A DNA stretch of 64,000 nucleotides from NCBI GenBank assembly GCA_029432775.1, contig JAROAZ010000005.1, positions 62,001 through 126,000 on the forward strand. The letters run 5' to 3'. Under the pieces are notes generated by a model. The model saw only the letters and a program-made list of their open reading frames with translations, had not been told where the DNA came from and searched no databases. Shown one piece after another: positions 45,025 to 54,190 of the stretch; within the stretch, counting starts at the first letter, position 1; every line of letters starts with the position of its first letter. This DNA is from Pontiellaceae bacterium B12227 (GTDB lineage Bacteria > Verrucomicrobiota > Kiritimatiellia > Kiritimatiellales > Pontiellaceae). A program made the translations under genes and the position numbers.

Positions 45025-47226
45025 ATGAAAAATATATGTGTTGCCACCATCGTGGCTCTGGCATCGATATTGTCTGCCGATTCTGCGGAGCGTTCAATAG
45101 TTTCAAGTGCAGAAAAGGACTCGCTCCCTCCACTGAACGGGGGCTTGTCTCCGCAGACGGTTGCAGAGGCCTGGGCGGGCTATGATCCAAAGGCTGAACC
45201 CCTTGAAGTACAGGTTATCAAGGAGTGGGAAGAAGACGGCATGATCATTCGTGCGCTGCGGTACCGGATCGGGGTCTTTAAAGGCCGGAAGTCCTGGATG
45301 GCGGCCCTGTACAGTTTTCCCAAAGGCGCAAAAAAACTGCCAGGCATTGTTCAGGTGCATGGGGGTGGTGGTATGGCCTCCACGAAGGAGGGCATCAACA
45401 ACGGGAAACGGGGCTATGCAACGATCTATTTGAATTGGAGGGCAGATGATCGGTATTTGAAAATGCATGACCTTCCGCCAACGGCGCAAACAGATTGGGG
45501 AGCCGTGGAGGGTCGGCAGGTGAATGGAACCCGCGATGTGAAGTCGGAAAGCGAGAAGCACTATGATCCGGTGGATTCGGCGCGGAACAACGGATATTTT
45601 TTACGAACCCTTGCGGCGCGGCGTGCCCTAACCTTTTTAGAGCAGCAGCCGGAAGTCGATGGCAGCCGCCTGGGCGTAAACGGTTTTTCCATGGGCGGCG
45701 TCATCACCTTTATGACGGCGGCCATGGATTCGCGCGTGAAAGCGGCCGTGCCGTGGTGGGCACCGCCCCTGGTGCTGGATGGCAGTCTGCTGGGACGAAC
45801 CGCCAAATCGAACGCGTATGCAAAGCATATAAAGTGTCCATTGCTGATCATGGCACCTTCGAATGATTTTCATGGAAAGGCTGAAGATGTGGCGTGGATG
45901 ATCGATCATATTCCGAGCACAGACGTCCGCATTGCCCGCTCTGTGCATTACAACCACAAGAACGATGCCCGTTCCATGGTGGCGAGGGAGCTGTGGCTAG
46001 ATGCCAAGTTGAAAGGCGGATCGTCATTTCCGGCCCAGCCCGAAATCCGTGCGAATCTGAAAACGTCAGACCGGCGGCCGGAGATCACGGTGATCCCGGA
46101 TGGCTCGATGCCGATCTCGCATGTGGATGTGTTTTACACGCGCGACGGCAACGAACCCGAAATGAGAACGCGCCATTGGCAATATTCCAAGGTTCGGAAG
46201 CAGGGTGGAAGCTATTGCGCCAGCCTGGATCTTTTTGAGAGGGAAGAACCGGTGTGGGTATTCGCCAATGTCTATTATGCGTTGGCAGATTCCGGTAAAT
46301 CCCGGAATCTAACGGAGGCGTCCGATACCTTCACGGTTTCCACTCGGCTGCTGATGTGGTCCGCCGAAAAGTTGAAACAAGCCGGTATCAGGATGCAAAG
46401 TGAAACGACGCCGCTGATTGAATCCTTCGATGCGGATTGGGAGAAGGAGTGGATGGTTTTTGATCACAGGTGGGAATCGTGGAAACTGAACAACCCGCGT
46501 GTTCCGATGCCCCGGTACGGTAAGCTGGTGCTCGAAGTTCAGAGCGACCAAGCCAACCACCTGACGGTCGAAATCGGGGACTATCGCGGCACTTTTAAGA
46601 TGAAGGGCGGGGCCGATACCCAACGGATTGAAATCTATCCCTTCGACCTGAAGGAAAAAAAGACCAAGGCCCGGTTGCTAAACTGGCCCGCGCTGAAGAG
46701 GCCGATGATCAGATTGTCTACGAGCCGGAGCAAACCCGAACCTTCGTTCAAACGGTTGGCCTGGGAAACGATTTCTGAGGCAGCGTTTATGGCCAGACGT
46801 CCTTGCCAGCTGGGCGAGGTCGAGAAGAAAGACGGCGGCGTTCTGCTGACCTTCGCACTCGCTGATCAGGTGGATGGAAGATTTGATCCGGAGAACAAGT
46901 CAGTCAAAGTTGACGAGTCGATTGCCGGGGTAGACGTTGCAAACGGCCTGCAGGTGCATTCACACAGTGAGGTGATCTATTTCCTGAACGGAAAATTTTC
47001 GACGTTCTCGGCCTCGCTGATTCCGTGTTACCAGGCATCGGTTGTTTTTGAGGTCCATGCGGATGGGAAGAAGGTTTATGAGTCCGATTATTTTAAAGGG
47101 AAAACCCCGCCCGAAGAGATTCAAGTCGATGTTTCCGGCACGCAGATGCTCAAGCTGGTTGTGACCGAAGGCGGCAATGGCTGGGGCGGCGACTGGGTTA
47201 TGTGGGGAAATGCATCACTGCGATGA
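45025..47226 (+). CDS. Secreted alpha/beta-hydrolase esterase with C-terminal NPCBM
   Basis: 733 residues; the ATG at 45025 is 9 nt after GGAG, while the in-frame ATG at 45010 lacks a signal peptide directly after it. The signal peptide ends near SADSAE. The hydrolase domain (about 60-340) resembles acetyl-xylan esterase/dienelactone hydrolase enzymes: IVQVHGGGGMAS, nucleophile S222 in GFSMGG, and a candidate His in HYNHKNDA. A beta region (340-620) follows. Residues 634-733 match a novel putative carbohydrate-binding module (GLQVHSHSEVIYFL to GGDWVMWGNASL). It would deacylate a polysaccharide while held on it. It is the last gene of the operon from 33998. Confidence 0.82.
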   Translation: MKNICVATIVALASILSADSAERSIVSSAEKDSLPPLNGGLSPQTVAEAWAGYDPKAEPLEVQVIKEWEEDGMIIRALRYRIGVFKGRKSWMAALYSFPKGAKKLPGIVQVHGGGGMASTKEGINNGKRGYATIYLNWRADDRYLKMHDLPPTAQTDWGAVEGRQVNGTRDVKSESEKHYDPVDSARNNGYFLRTLAARRALTFLEQQPEVDGSRLGVNGFSMGGVITFMTAAMDSRVKAAVPWWAPPLVLDGSLLGRTAKSNAYAKHIKCPLLIMAPSNDFHGKAEDVAWMIDHIPSTDVRIARSVHYNHKNDARSMVARELWLDAKLKGGSSFPAQPEIRANLKTSDRRPEITVIPDGSMPISHVDVFYTRDGNEPEMRTRHWQYSKVRKQGGSYCASLDLFEREEPVWVFANVYYALADSGKSRNLTEASDTFTVSTRLLMWSAEKLKQAGIRMQSETTPLIESFDADWEKEWMVFDHRWESWKLNNPRVPMPRYGKLVLEVQSDQANHLTVEIGDYRGTFKMKGGADTQRIEIYPFDLKEKKTKARLLNWPALKRPMIRLSTSRSKPEPSFKRLAWETISEAAFMARRPCQLGEVEKKDGGVLLTFALADQVDGRFDPENKSVKVDESIAGVDVANGLQVHSHSEVIYFLNGKFSTFSASLIPCYQASVVFEVHADGKKVYESDYFKGKTPPEEIQVDVSGTQMLKLVVTEGGNGWGGDWVMWGNASLR

Positions 47227-47528
47227 GGCCAGTGCTGTTCCGGAGGCGACTATCCGATTAGAGAAAAATCTGGGAAGAGCTTCTTAATGTTCTGTCCAAG
47301 CCCCTATTGCTGAATTATCGACTTCCTTCGATCTCCGGCACTGATGTCGTGCCCGTGTCCGAAAACTGTCAGGGACTCCTTCGAATGTAGGATGGTCGGG
47401 ATTAGTTTTGTTTGTATCTTGTATAGATGGATTCCCCCGAAAGCCGTATCGACTCTCATCGTAAGTTGCGCTCTTGCCGCCCGTGGCGCTTTGAATATGT
47501 AGCACTGATAGCGATAAAGGAACTGACT
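47227..47528. other. Intergenic region before the GH116 operon
   Basis: About 300 bases holding the operator/promoter at 47377-47420 and a leader of about 100 nt before the ATG at 47529. The in-frame ATG at 47427 lies at the predicted transcription start and is not the start codon. I see no terminator for the preceding operon. Confidence 0.6.
47377..47420 (+). promoter_or_regulatory. TCC-N10-GGA operator and -10 box (site 8)
   Basis: TCCTTC-GAAT-GTAGGA at 47377-47392 (5 of 6 arm positions) with TATCTT at exactly +23. The start would be near 47427, giving a leader of about 102 nt. It should drive the four genes from 47529 to 59586. Confidence 0.78.
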
Positions 47529-50500
47529 ATGAAGTATATGAAAGCTCGTATGTTAGCGCTGTTGGCAACCGTAGTGATAGGCTTGGGTTCTTTGCAGGCC
47601 CGGGCAGATACTGTGCGGTTTGATTTTGAATCAGGCGATTTGCAGGGCTGGAAGATTTATAGCGGTGCGTTCGGTGAAAAACTGATCAGCGATAAGCCCG
47701 AGTTCTGGAACTCGGGAGGAGCTTATAACAAACAGGGCACGTATCATCTGTCTACTTTGGAGACCGACGGCAGCAAGCCCAAAGACAGCCTTGCCGGCGT
47801 CATCCTGTCTCCTGTATTTGAACTGCACGGCCCGAACATATCGTTTCTGATTGGCGGCGGCAGCCATGAAGATACGTATGTGGCGCTTTGCTCGGAAGAC
47901 GGGCAGATTCTCAAGGCCGTCGGCCAAAACAAGCAGACCATGCAGTCTGTTGTGTGGAATGCCCCGGAACTCGTGGGCAAAAAGGCCATTCTGGTGGTTG
48001 TTGATGAGAACAAAGGTGGATGGGGGCACATCACGCTGGATGATTTCCAGGCTGAGGGCCGGATTGTTCCGGCAGAGGACAGCAGTCGCATTTATAACGC
48101 CTATCAGCAAAAAGTGCAGGAGAGGTATGTCAGCCTTAAGGCCGAACGGAAAGCGGTGCGGGCTAAGCGTCTGGCCGGGCTGCCCGAGCAGGATTTCTTT
48201 CTGAAGGGGAATCCGGCTCTGCACGCCTATTGGCGCTTTGATGGGGACCTGTCCGATACGTTGGGAGGATATCCTGCCGACGGTCCGGCGGATCTGGAGT
48301 TTGTGAAAGGGGCTGTGGAAGGGCAGGCGCTGCGCCTGAAACCCGGCCAGCACGTTAAGGTTCCCAATGGGTTGCCGATCGGACATAACGCGGCATCGCT
48401 GGAGTTGTTTTTCAGGTTGAACGCGATGCCGGACGGAACAACCGATCCGGTCATTATTTCCCAGGCATCGGAAACATCGATGAACTTCGTGGTAGGGGTG
48501 AAGCGCGACCTTTCCGCGTTGACCTATACCCATAACGGGCGGGTGAAGACGGTAATCAACCTGCCTACCGGTAAGCCGGTGGAGATCGGTCGCTGGTATC
48601 ACCTTGTGGTGATGAGCGAACACCTGGACCTGCGGATCTATATGGATGGACACGAATGTGCCCTCTCCGGCGGTGCCTTTCACTTCCAGTATCACAAAGA
48701 TGCAAAAGGTCTGGCTCCACTGACTTTCGGTGCCATCGCGAAAAAAGATCATCGGGCGGCATCGCTCGATATCGACGAGATCGCCTATTATGAAGTCGGG
48801 TTGTCTATTGATGAGATCCGAAGCCATTTGATGGAGGCCGGCTGGGGCGCGCGACTTGAAGAAGTCGGCCGCGAGGCCGGGCAGTACATGGCGGGTTTGA
48901 ATCAAGCCCGTGACAAACGGCAGCAGGAACTGCTGAACGATCCGGCACTTACTGCGCGCGGCGAAACCAAGGTCTATGAGAATGAAACCCTCGAAGCCAT
49001 TTTGTTCACGGTGGGGGGCATCGGTGCCGGGGGCGTTCAGTTCAATGGCTCGGCAGAGCCCGAGATTTGGCAGATTGCCTGCCAGACCAGCGAGCGCCGC
49101 AACCCCGAAGCATTCATGGCTGTTCGGGTGCAACCCGAAGGCGGTCAGCCGGTTGTCCGTGCCCTGCAGACCAAGCCTGTGGGTCCGTTTGCTGCGATGT
49201 CTTCCCTGCGCTTTACCGGTGAATATCCCTTTGCCAGTTACCGGTTTAATGAGCCGGAGCTTCCCGTGAAAATGGAACTGGAAGTGTTCAATCCGTTTAC
49301 GCCGATGGATGCCAGAAGCTCGGCGATTCCCTGTGTTATCTATACCGTTAAAGCCACCAACCCGTCGTCAGTTTCGGTGCGGGTCGATATTCTGGCGGCA
49401 CAGAAAAACCTGGTTGGATACAACACGGGCATGCGCGGATCTCAAGAGACGTTCGGGCAGAATCAGAACAAGGTACTTCAGGATGGCGATGCAACCCTAC
49501 TGCACATGACCCAAGAAGGATCCGGACAGGATATGGTGCTGATGACGCAGGCACCCGGTGCGTCAGGGCAGGCTGCATGGACATCGCGGGAATCGCTGTA
49601 TGATGCATTTTCTTCTGGGGGCGAACTGGCGGGGGCCGCAACTTCAGCGCCGTCCCCGGTGAAGCAGACCCTGAGCGGGGCGCTTTCGGCTCCCCTTGAA
49701 CTGGCGCCGGGCGAATCGAAATCGGTCACCTATGTGCTGACGTGGTACATGCCGAAGGAAGTCCATGGAAATTCCGAGAGCTGGCAGCATCGTGGAAACA
49801 TGTATGAAAACTGGTGGTCTGATGCGACGGATGTGGCCGATTATCTACGCAAAAACCTAGATGATTTGACCGCAAGAAGCCGTCGCTATCATCGCGCGCT
49901 GTATGATTCCAACCTGCCGGTGTGGCTGTTGGATCGCCTGAGCTCGCAACTGGCGATTTTGAAGAGCCAGACCTGCTGGTGGGCGGCCGACGGCTACTTC
50001 GGCTGCTACGAAGGAGCCGGAAGCTGCGAAGGAAACTGCACCCACGTCTGGCATTATGCGCAGGCGCATGCACGCCTGTTTCCGGAGCTGGGACGCAAGA
50101 TGCGGGAGGAAGACTTTGCGCAAATGGCTCCGGACGGTCGCATTCTCATGCGGCATTCCCACCCGAACAGCAACGCGGCCGACGGGCACCTCGGTACGTT
50201 GCTGAATGCCTACCGCGAGCATCTTTGCAGTGTGGACAACACCTGGCTGAATGAGCAGTGGCCGCACATTGAAAAGGCCATCGATTTTGCGATGAACAAG
50301 TGGGATCCCAACAAAGACGGCTTTATGTCGGGCCGGCAGGACAATACGCTGGATGGCCATCTGTTTGGTTGTACGTCGTGGATGGGCAGTATGTATCTGA
50401 CCGCCCTCGAAGCTGTGGCCCGCATGGCGGAGATCCAGAATGATCCACCTCTGGCCGAAGCGCTCCGTGGGATTCGCGCGTCGGGTAAAAAACTTCAGAA

Positions 50501-51398
50501 CGAACGCCTGTGGAATGGTGAATACTATATTCAGACCCGCGGGAAGCAACGGTCCGGGGATTATCTGGACGGTTGTTCGATCGATCAGCTGCTCGGCGAG
50601 TGGTGGGGGGAGCAGCTTGGCATTGACCCGAACTATCCCCTGGATCGCAGGGCGCAGGCGATGGTGTCGCTGTTGAAATACAACTTCTGTGCAAACTTCC
50701 ACGGCATGTCGCTCACGCCGCGGCAGTTCGCGACCCTGGATGACGCCGGCCTGAAAATTCTGACGTGGCCCCAAGGTCCGCAGCCGGTTCCGAGTACGCG
50801 GTATGCCGATGAAGTAATGACCGGTTTTGAATACGGAGCCGGGGTTTCAATGATTCAAAACGGCATGCAGCGCGAGGGCCTGATGGTGATCAAGGCCATC
50901 TACGATCGCTATGACGGCCGGTTGCGCACCGAGGGAATCACGCTCGGCGGGGGGGCGCAAGGGTATACGGGCAATCCGTTCGCCGATGATGAGTGCGGAA
51001 AGTTCTACAGCCGTTCACTGAGTGTCTGGTCGGCGCTGCTGGCGCTGCAGGGATTCGACTATGACGGTCCGGCGGGCCGTATTGGGTTTGCCCCGCGCTG
51101 GCAGCCCGAAGATCATGCCAGCTTCTTTACCGTTGCCGAGGGCTATGGCCTGTTCACGCAAGAACTGAAGAACCAGCAGCTTAATGCATCGATTGATTTG
51201 CGGGAAGGGCAGCTGCGATTGACAGAGGTGGAATTGGCTCTGCCCGCAGGGATGAAACCCATAACTGTGAAGGTGAAGTCGGGAGGCCAAGCAGTAGGCT
51301 TGCGGTTTGAAGTGAAAGATGAAAAGTTGCTAATCCTCTTTAAGCATCCGCTGGTTCTGAAGGCGGGGCAGAAGCTTGATGTTCAGATGGCATACTAA
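47529..51398 (+). CDS. Secreted GH116-like beta-glycosidase with N-terminal binding domains
   Basis: 1289 residues; the ATG at 47529 follows AAAGGA at 7-nt spacing. The signal peptide ends near QARAD. Residues 27-180 form a beta-sandwich (VRFDFESGDLQGWKIYSG) like that found next to GH32 enzymes. Residues 230-470 are LamG-like (LHAYWRFDGDLSDTLGG). From 484 the protein follows GH116/DUF608: TVGGIGAGGVQFNG, E834 in SCEGNCTHVW as candidate nucleophile, D942 in NTLDGHLFG as candidate acid/base, and DEVMTGFEYGAG near 1093. GH116 enzymes hydrolyse beta-glucosides, beta-xylosides or GlcNAc. The next gene starts 16 nt later and is also GH116. Catalytic assignments are by analogy. Confidence 0.85.
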   Translation: MKYMKARMLALLATVVIGLGSLQARADTVRFDFESGDLQGWKIYSGAFGEKLISDKPEFWNSGGAYNKQGTYHLSTLETDGSKPKDSLAGVILSPVFELHGPNISFLIGGGSHEDTYVALCSEDGQILKAVGQNKQTMQSVVWNAPELVGKKAILVVVDENKGGWGHITLDDFQAEGRIVPAEDSSRIYNAYQQKVQERYVSLKAERKAVRAKRLAGLPEQDFFLKGNPALHAYWRFDGDLSDTLGGYPADGPADLEFVKGAVEGQALRLKPGQHVKVPNGLPIGHNAASLELFFRLNAMPDGTTDPVIISQASETSMNFVVGVKRDLSALTYTHNGRVKTVINLPTGKPVEIGRWYHLVVMSEHLDLRIYMDGHECALSGGAFHFQYHKDAKGLAPLTFGAIAKKDHRAASLDIDEIAYYEVGLSIDEIRSHLMEAGWGARLEEVGREAGQYMAGLNQARDKRQQELLNDPALTARGETKVYENETLEAILFTVGGIGAGGVQFNGSAEPEIWQIACQTSERRNPEAFMAVRVQPEGGQPVVRALQTKPVGPFAAMSSLRFTGEYPFASYRFNEPELPVKMELEVFNPFTPMDARSSAIPCVIYTVKATNPSSVSVRVDILAAQKNLVGYNTGMRGSQETFGQNQNKVLQDGDATLLHMTQEGSGQDMVLMTQAPGASGQAAWTSRESLYDAFSSGGELAGAATSAPSPVKQTLSGALSAPLELAPGESKSVTYVLTWYMPKEVHGNSESWQHRGNMYENWWSDATDVADYLRKNLDDLTARSRRYHRALYDSNLPVWLLDRLSSQLAILKSQTCWWAADGYFGCYEGAGSCEGNCTHVWHYAQAHARLFPELGRKMREEDFAQMAPDGRILMRHSHPNSNAADGHLGTLLNAYREHLCSVDNTWLNEQWPHIEKAIDFAMNKWDPNKDGFMSGRQDNTLDGHLFGCTSWMGSMYLTALEAVARMAEIQNDPPLAEALRGIRASGKKLQNERLWNGEYYIQTRGKQRSGDYLDGCSIDQLLGEWWGEQLGIDPNYPLDRRAQAMVSLLKYNFCANFHGMSLTPRQFATLDDAGLKILTWPQGPQPVPSTRYADEVMTGFEYGAGVSMIQNGMQREGLMVIKAIYDRYDGRLRTEGITLGGGAQGYTGNPFADDECGKFYSRSLSVWSALLALQGFDYDGPAGRIGFAPRWQPEDHASFFTVAEGYGLFTQELKNQQLNASIDLREGQLRLTEVELALPAGMKPITVKVKSGGQAVGLRFEVKDEKLLILFKHPLVLKAGQKLDVQMAY

Positions 51399-51414
51399 AT
51401 ATGGGAACGGATTC

Positions 51415-54147
51415 ATGCGAATAAGACGAACTAACATCTTGGTGTTATCACTGATTTTCTCTGTGGTTTGCATAGGGGCGGAACTGCTCATTCCGGAGGA
51501 TAAACAATTGGATCCAGCCTGGGTTCAATCATTGACCGAACGCGGTCATCCGCAGGATGCCGCGATCCGGGCTTCAACGAAAGGCGCCAGCCTTGACTAT
51601 ATCGGCATGCCGGTGGGGGGTATCGGCTGCGGTCAGTTGTATTTGTCGGGCGACGGGCAGCTCTGGCTCTGGGATATTTTCAAGAGCAATTATACCAGGG
51701 AGTCCGTTAAGGGCCTGAAGCTGTCGATCATGACGATGGGCGGGCACTATTCCGAGCCGGTACAATCCGAAGGCGGGGTGTACTCCGATCGCAATGGGGC
51801 TGAGGTTGATCAGGGCTTTGTACTTCAGGTTACTACGGCAGACGGCAAGGTAGATTCGCGTCCGCTCAACCGGCATGGCTTTTCCTCTATCGACTTCCGG
51901 GGCGAGTATCCTATTGGCCGGATCTCCTATGCGGACGCCGCGTCACCGGTAACGGTAGAGCTGGAAGCCTTCTCGCCTTTTATTCCGCTCAGCGCCAAAG
52001 ACTCGGCGCTTCCGGCCACGGTAATGGATTTCACGGTTGAAAACCGAGGCAAAGAGCCGCTGCAGCTTTCGCTGCAGGGCTATCTGCAAAATGCAGTCAA
52101 TCCCTACGATAATGATCCAATGCTTGGAAGCCGGAAGAATACGCTCATGCAGCAGAATGTAATCGCAACGCTGCTCAGCACATCAATTCCCGCCGACGCG
52201 GCCCCCGAGGGACAGACCGGCTTGGAACAGCGGCATGGCTGGGGCTCTATGGCCTTAAGTCTGCTCGGTGCATCGGACGGGCTGGGCGGTTCTGCGGATG
52301 CAGCAGTACCCGTTTTCCCCTTTAAGAACAGTTCTTCTGCAGTCATGGCGCTGGATAAGAAACTGATCGGGTCGCTTGGGCAGCAGTTTTCGCTGGAGCC
52401 CGGCGCACGTGAAACGGTGACTTTTATCGTCAGTTGGTATTTCCCGCTGCATCAGGAGCGCGGCGGATTCCTGAATACCATGGCCGAAGGCGACACAGTG
52501 AACCGACATTACAAACCCTGGTTTGCCGATGCGGCGGATGTTGCCCGATATGTGGGGCGCGACTTTGAGCGGCTGGCCGGCGGAACGCGCCGGTGGAATA
52601 AAACCTGGTATGATTCAACCCTGCCGGTCTGGTTGCTGGACCGGGCCGTCGTTCCGGTTGATACGTTGGCTACGCAGACATTTTATTGGTTTGATAATGG
52701 CCGCCCATGGGGCTGGGAGGGCGTTGATTCCTGTGAAGGCACCTGCACGCATGTCTGGAGCTATGCCCAGGCCATGTCGCGCCTGTTCCCTGAACTGGAG
52801 CGTCGGCTGCGCGAAATAACGGATTACGGCATCGCCTTTGACGAAACGACCGGCTTAATCGGGTATCGAGGCGATCATATAAAAAAGGTGGCCATCGACG
52901 GTCAGGCCGGAACCATTATCCGCACCTGGCGTGAACACACCATGACGCCGGACAATGAATTTCTTGAACGGGTCTGGCCGCAGACGAAAAAGGCCATCGA
53001 ATTTCTGATCACCCAGGATCCCGATCAGGACGGCGTACTCGAAGGCTCGCAGGCCCACACGCTGGATGCCAGCTGGTCGGGGCCGATGGGATGGCTCTCT
53101 TCAGTCTATTGCGGTGCCCTGAGGGCTGGCGAACAGATGGCGCTCGTGATGGGGGATGATGCCTTTGCCTATACCTGCGGGCGGATTGCCGACAGCGGGT
53201 ATGAAGCCATTGTGGAGAAGGTCTACAACGGCGAATATTTCATCCACCTTCCGCCAAACAAGAATCAGATTAACACAAGTGACGGCAGCCATATCGATCA
53301 GGTGCTGGGGCAGTCCTGGGCGGTGCAGACCGGGCTTCCGCGCGTTTTGCCGAAAGAAGAAACGGTTTCCGCGCTGAATGCCCTTTGGAAATACAACGTG
53401 TCGCCCGATGCCGAAGGGTATGCGGTGAAACACACGGCCATCAAAGGCCACCGCGTTTATGCGGCGAAAGGCGAGGCCGGGATGCTCATGACCACGTGGC
53501 CGACGGGCAATGGAGCCGAAACCGCCGTGCCCGGCATGGCGGAACGTGTTGAGGATTTCGAGACCTGGTTGGGCCCCGGCGGCTACTTTGATGAATGCAT
53601 GACCGGATTTGAATACCAGGCGGCGGCGCACATGGTCTATGAAGGCGAGCCCGGAAGCGAACTGGTCAAGTACGGCCTGGCGGTGGCGCGGAATATTCAC
53701 GATCGGTATGCACCCGAAAAACGGAATCCGTTTAATGAGATTGAGTGCGGCGACCACTATGCCCGAGCGATGGCCGGCTATGGCGTGTTCCTGGCCGCCT
53801 GCGGTTTCGAATATAACGGCCCGCAAGGTGAAATCGCATTTGCCCCGCGCATCTCCCCCGCAAACTTCCGCGCGCCGTTCACGGCCGCGGAGGGCTGGGG
53901 CACCTTCAGCCAGACGATCGATGAAAAAGGGCTGCAGGCCAAGCTCCATGTAAAATGGGGAGCGCTTGCTGTGCAGACCATTCGGTTGAATCCGGACGGG
54001 ATGGACGCAAAGAGCGTAACGGTTACCCTTAATGGAAAGCTTTTGGATGCGGCGGTGAAAATGAATCAGGGCACTGCTGTAATCCAGCTTAACGCGCCGG
54101 TTCGGATTCTTGAACACCAGGAACTGTGTGTGGTTCTGGCACCATAA
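51415..54147 (+). CDS. Secreted GH116-family beta-glycosidase
   Basis: 910 residues from MRIRRTNILVLSLIF; an in-frame ATG at 51376 would overlap the previous gene and lacks a signal peptide. The signal peptide ends near CIGAE. The N-terminal beta domain carries MPVGGIGCGQLYLSGDGQLW (64-83), the catalytic barrel has E441 in SCEGTCTHVW and D551 in HTLDASWSG, and the C-terminus has DECMTGFEYQAAAHMVYEG. It lacks the extra binding domains of its neighbour and so is a compact family member. Two GH116 enzymes in a row suggest two beta-linkages or chain positions in the target. Sugar specificity is not resolved. Confidence 0.88.
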   Translation: MRIRRTNILVLSLIFSVVCIGAELLIPEDKQLDPAWVQSLTERGHPQDAAIRASTKGASLDYIGMPVGGIGCGQLYLSGDGQLWLWDIFKSNYTRESVKGLKLSIMTMGGHYSEPVQSEGGVYSDRNGAEVDQGFVLQVTTADGKVDSRPLNRHGFSSIDFRGEYPIGRISYADAASPVTVELEAFSPFIPLSAKDSALPATVMDFTVENRGKEPLQLSLQGYLQNAVNPYDNDPMLGSRKNTLMQQNVIATLLSTSIPADAAPEGQTGLEQRHGWGSMALSLLGASDGLGGSADAAVPVFPFKNSSSAVMALDKKLIGSLGQQFSLEPGARETVTFIVSWYFPLHQERGGFLNTMAEGDTVNRHYKPWFADAADVARYVGRDFERLAGGTRRWNKTWYDSTLPVWLLDRAVVPVDTLATQTFYWFDNGRPWGWEGVDSCEGTCTHVWSYAQAMSRLFPELERRLREITDYGIAFDETTGLIGYRGDHIKKVAIDGQAGTIIRTWREHTMTPDNEFLERVWPQTKKAIEFLITQDPDQDGVLEGSQAHTLDASWSGPMGWLSSVYCGALRAGEQMALVMGDDAFAYTCGRIADSGYEAIVEKVYNGEYFIHLPPNKNQINTSDGSHIDQVLGQSWAVQTGLPRVLPKEETVSALNALWKYNVSPDAEGYAVKHTAIKGHRVYAAKGEAGMLMTTWPTGNGAETAVPGMAERVEDFETWLGPGGYFDECMTGFEYQAAAHMVYEGEPGSELVKYGLAVARNIHDRYAPEKRNPFNEIECGDHYARAMAGYGVFLAACGFEYNGPQGEIAFAPRISPANFRAPFTAAEGWGTFSQTIDEKGLQAKLHVKWGALAVQTIRLNPDGMDAKSVTVTLNGKLLDAAVKMNQGTAVIQLNAPVRILEHQELCVVLAP

Positions 54148-54190
54148 TCAACAAGCTCCGTTTATCCAATGGTTGGAAGGAATGCAGATA

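Noticed and set aside
47427-47528. N-terminal extension of the GH116-like protein from ATG 47427
   Set aside because: It begins at the predicted transcription start, has no signal peptide directly after it, and the ATG at 47529 has a clear AAAGGA and signal peptide.
47631-49133. Long open frame on the minus strand (500 codons)
   Set aside because: It lies entirely opposite a well-supported exported enzyme gene and has no recognisable domain or ribosome site; a side effect of codon use.
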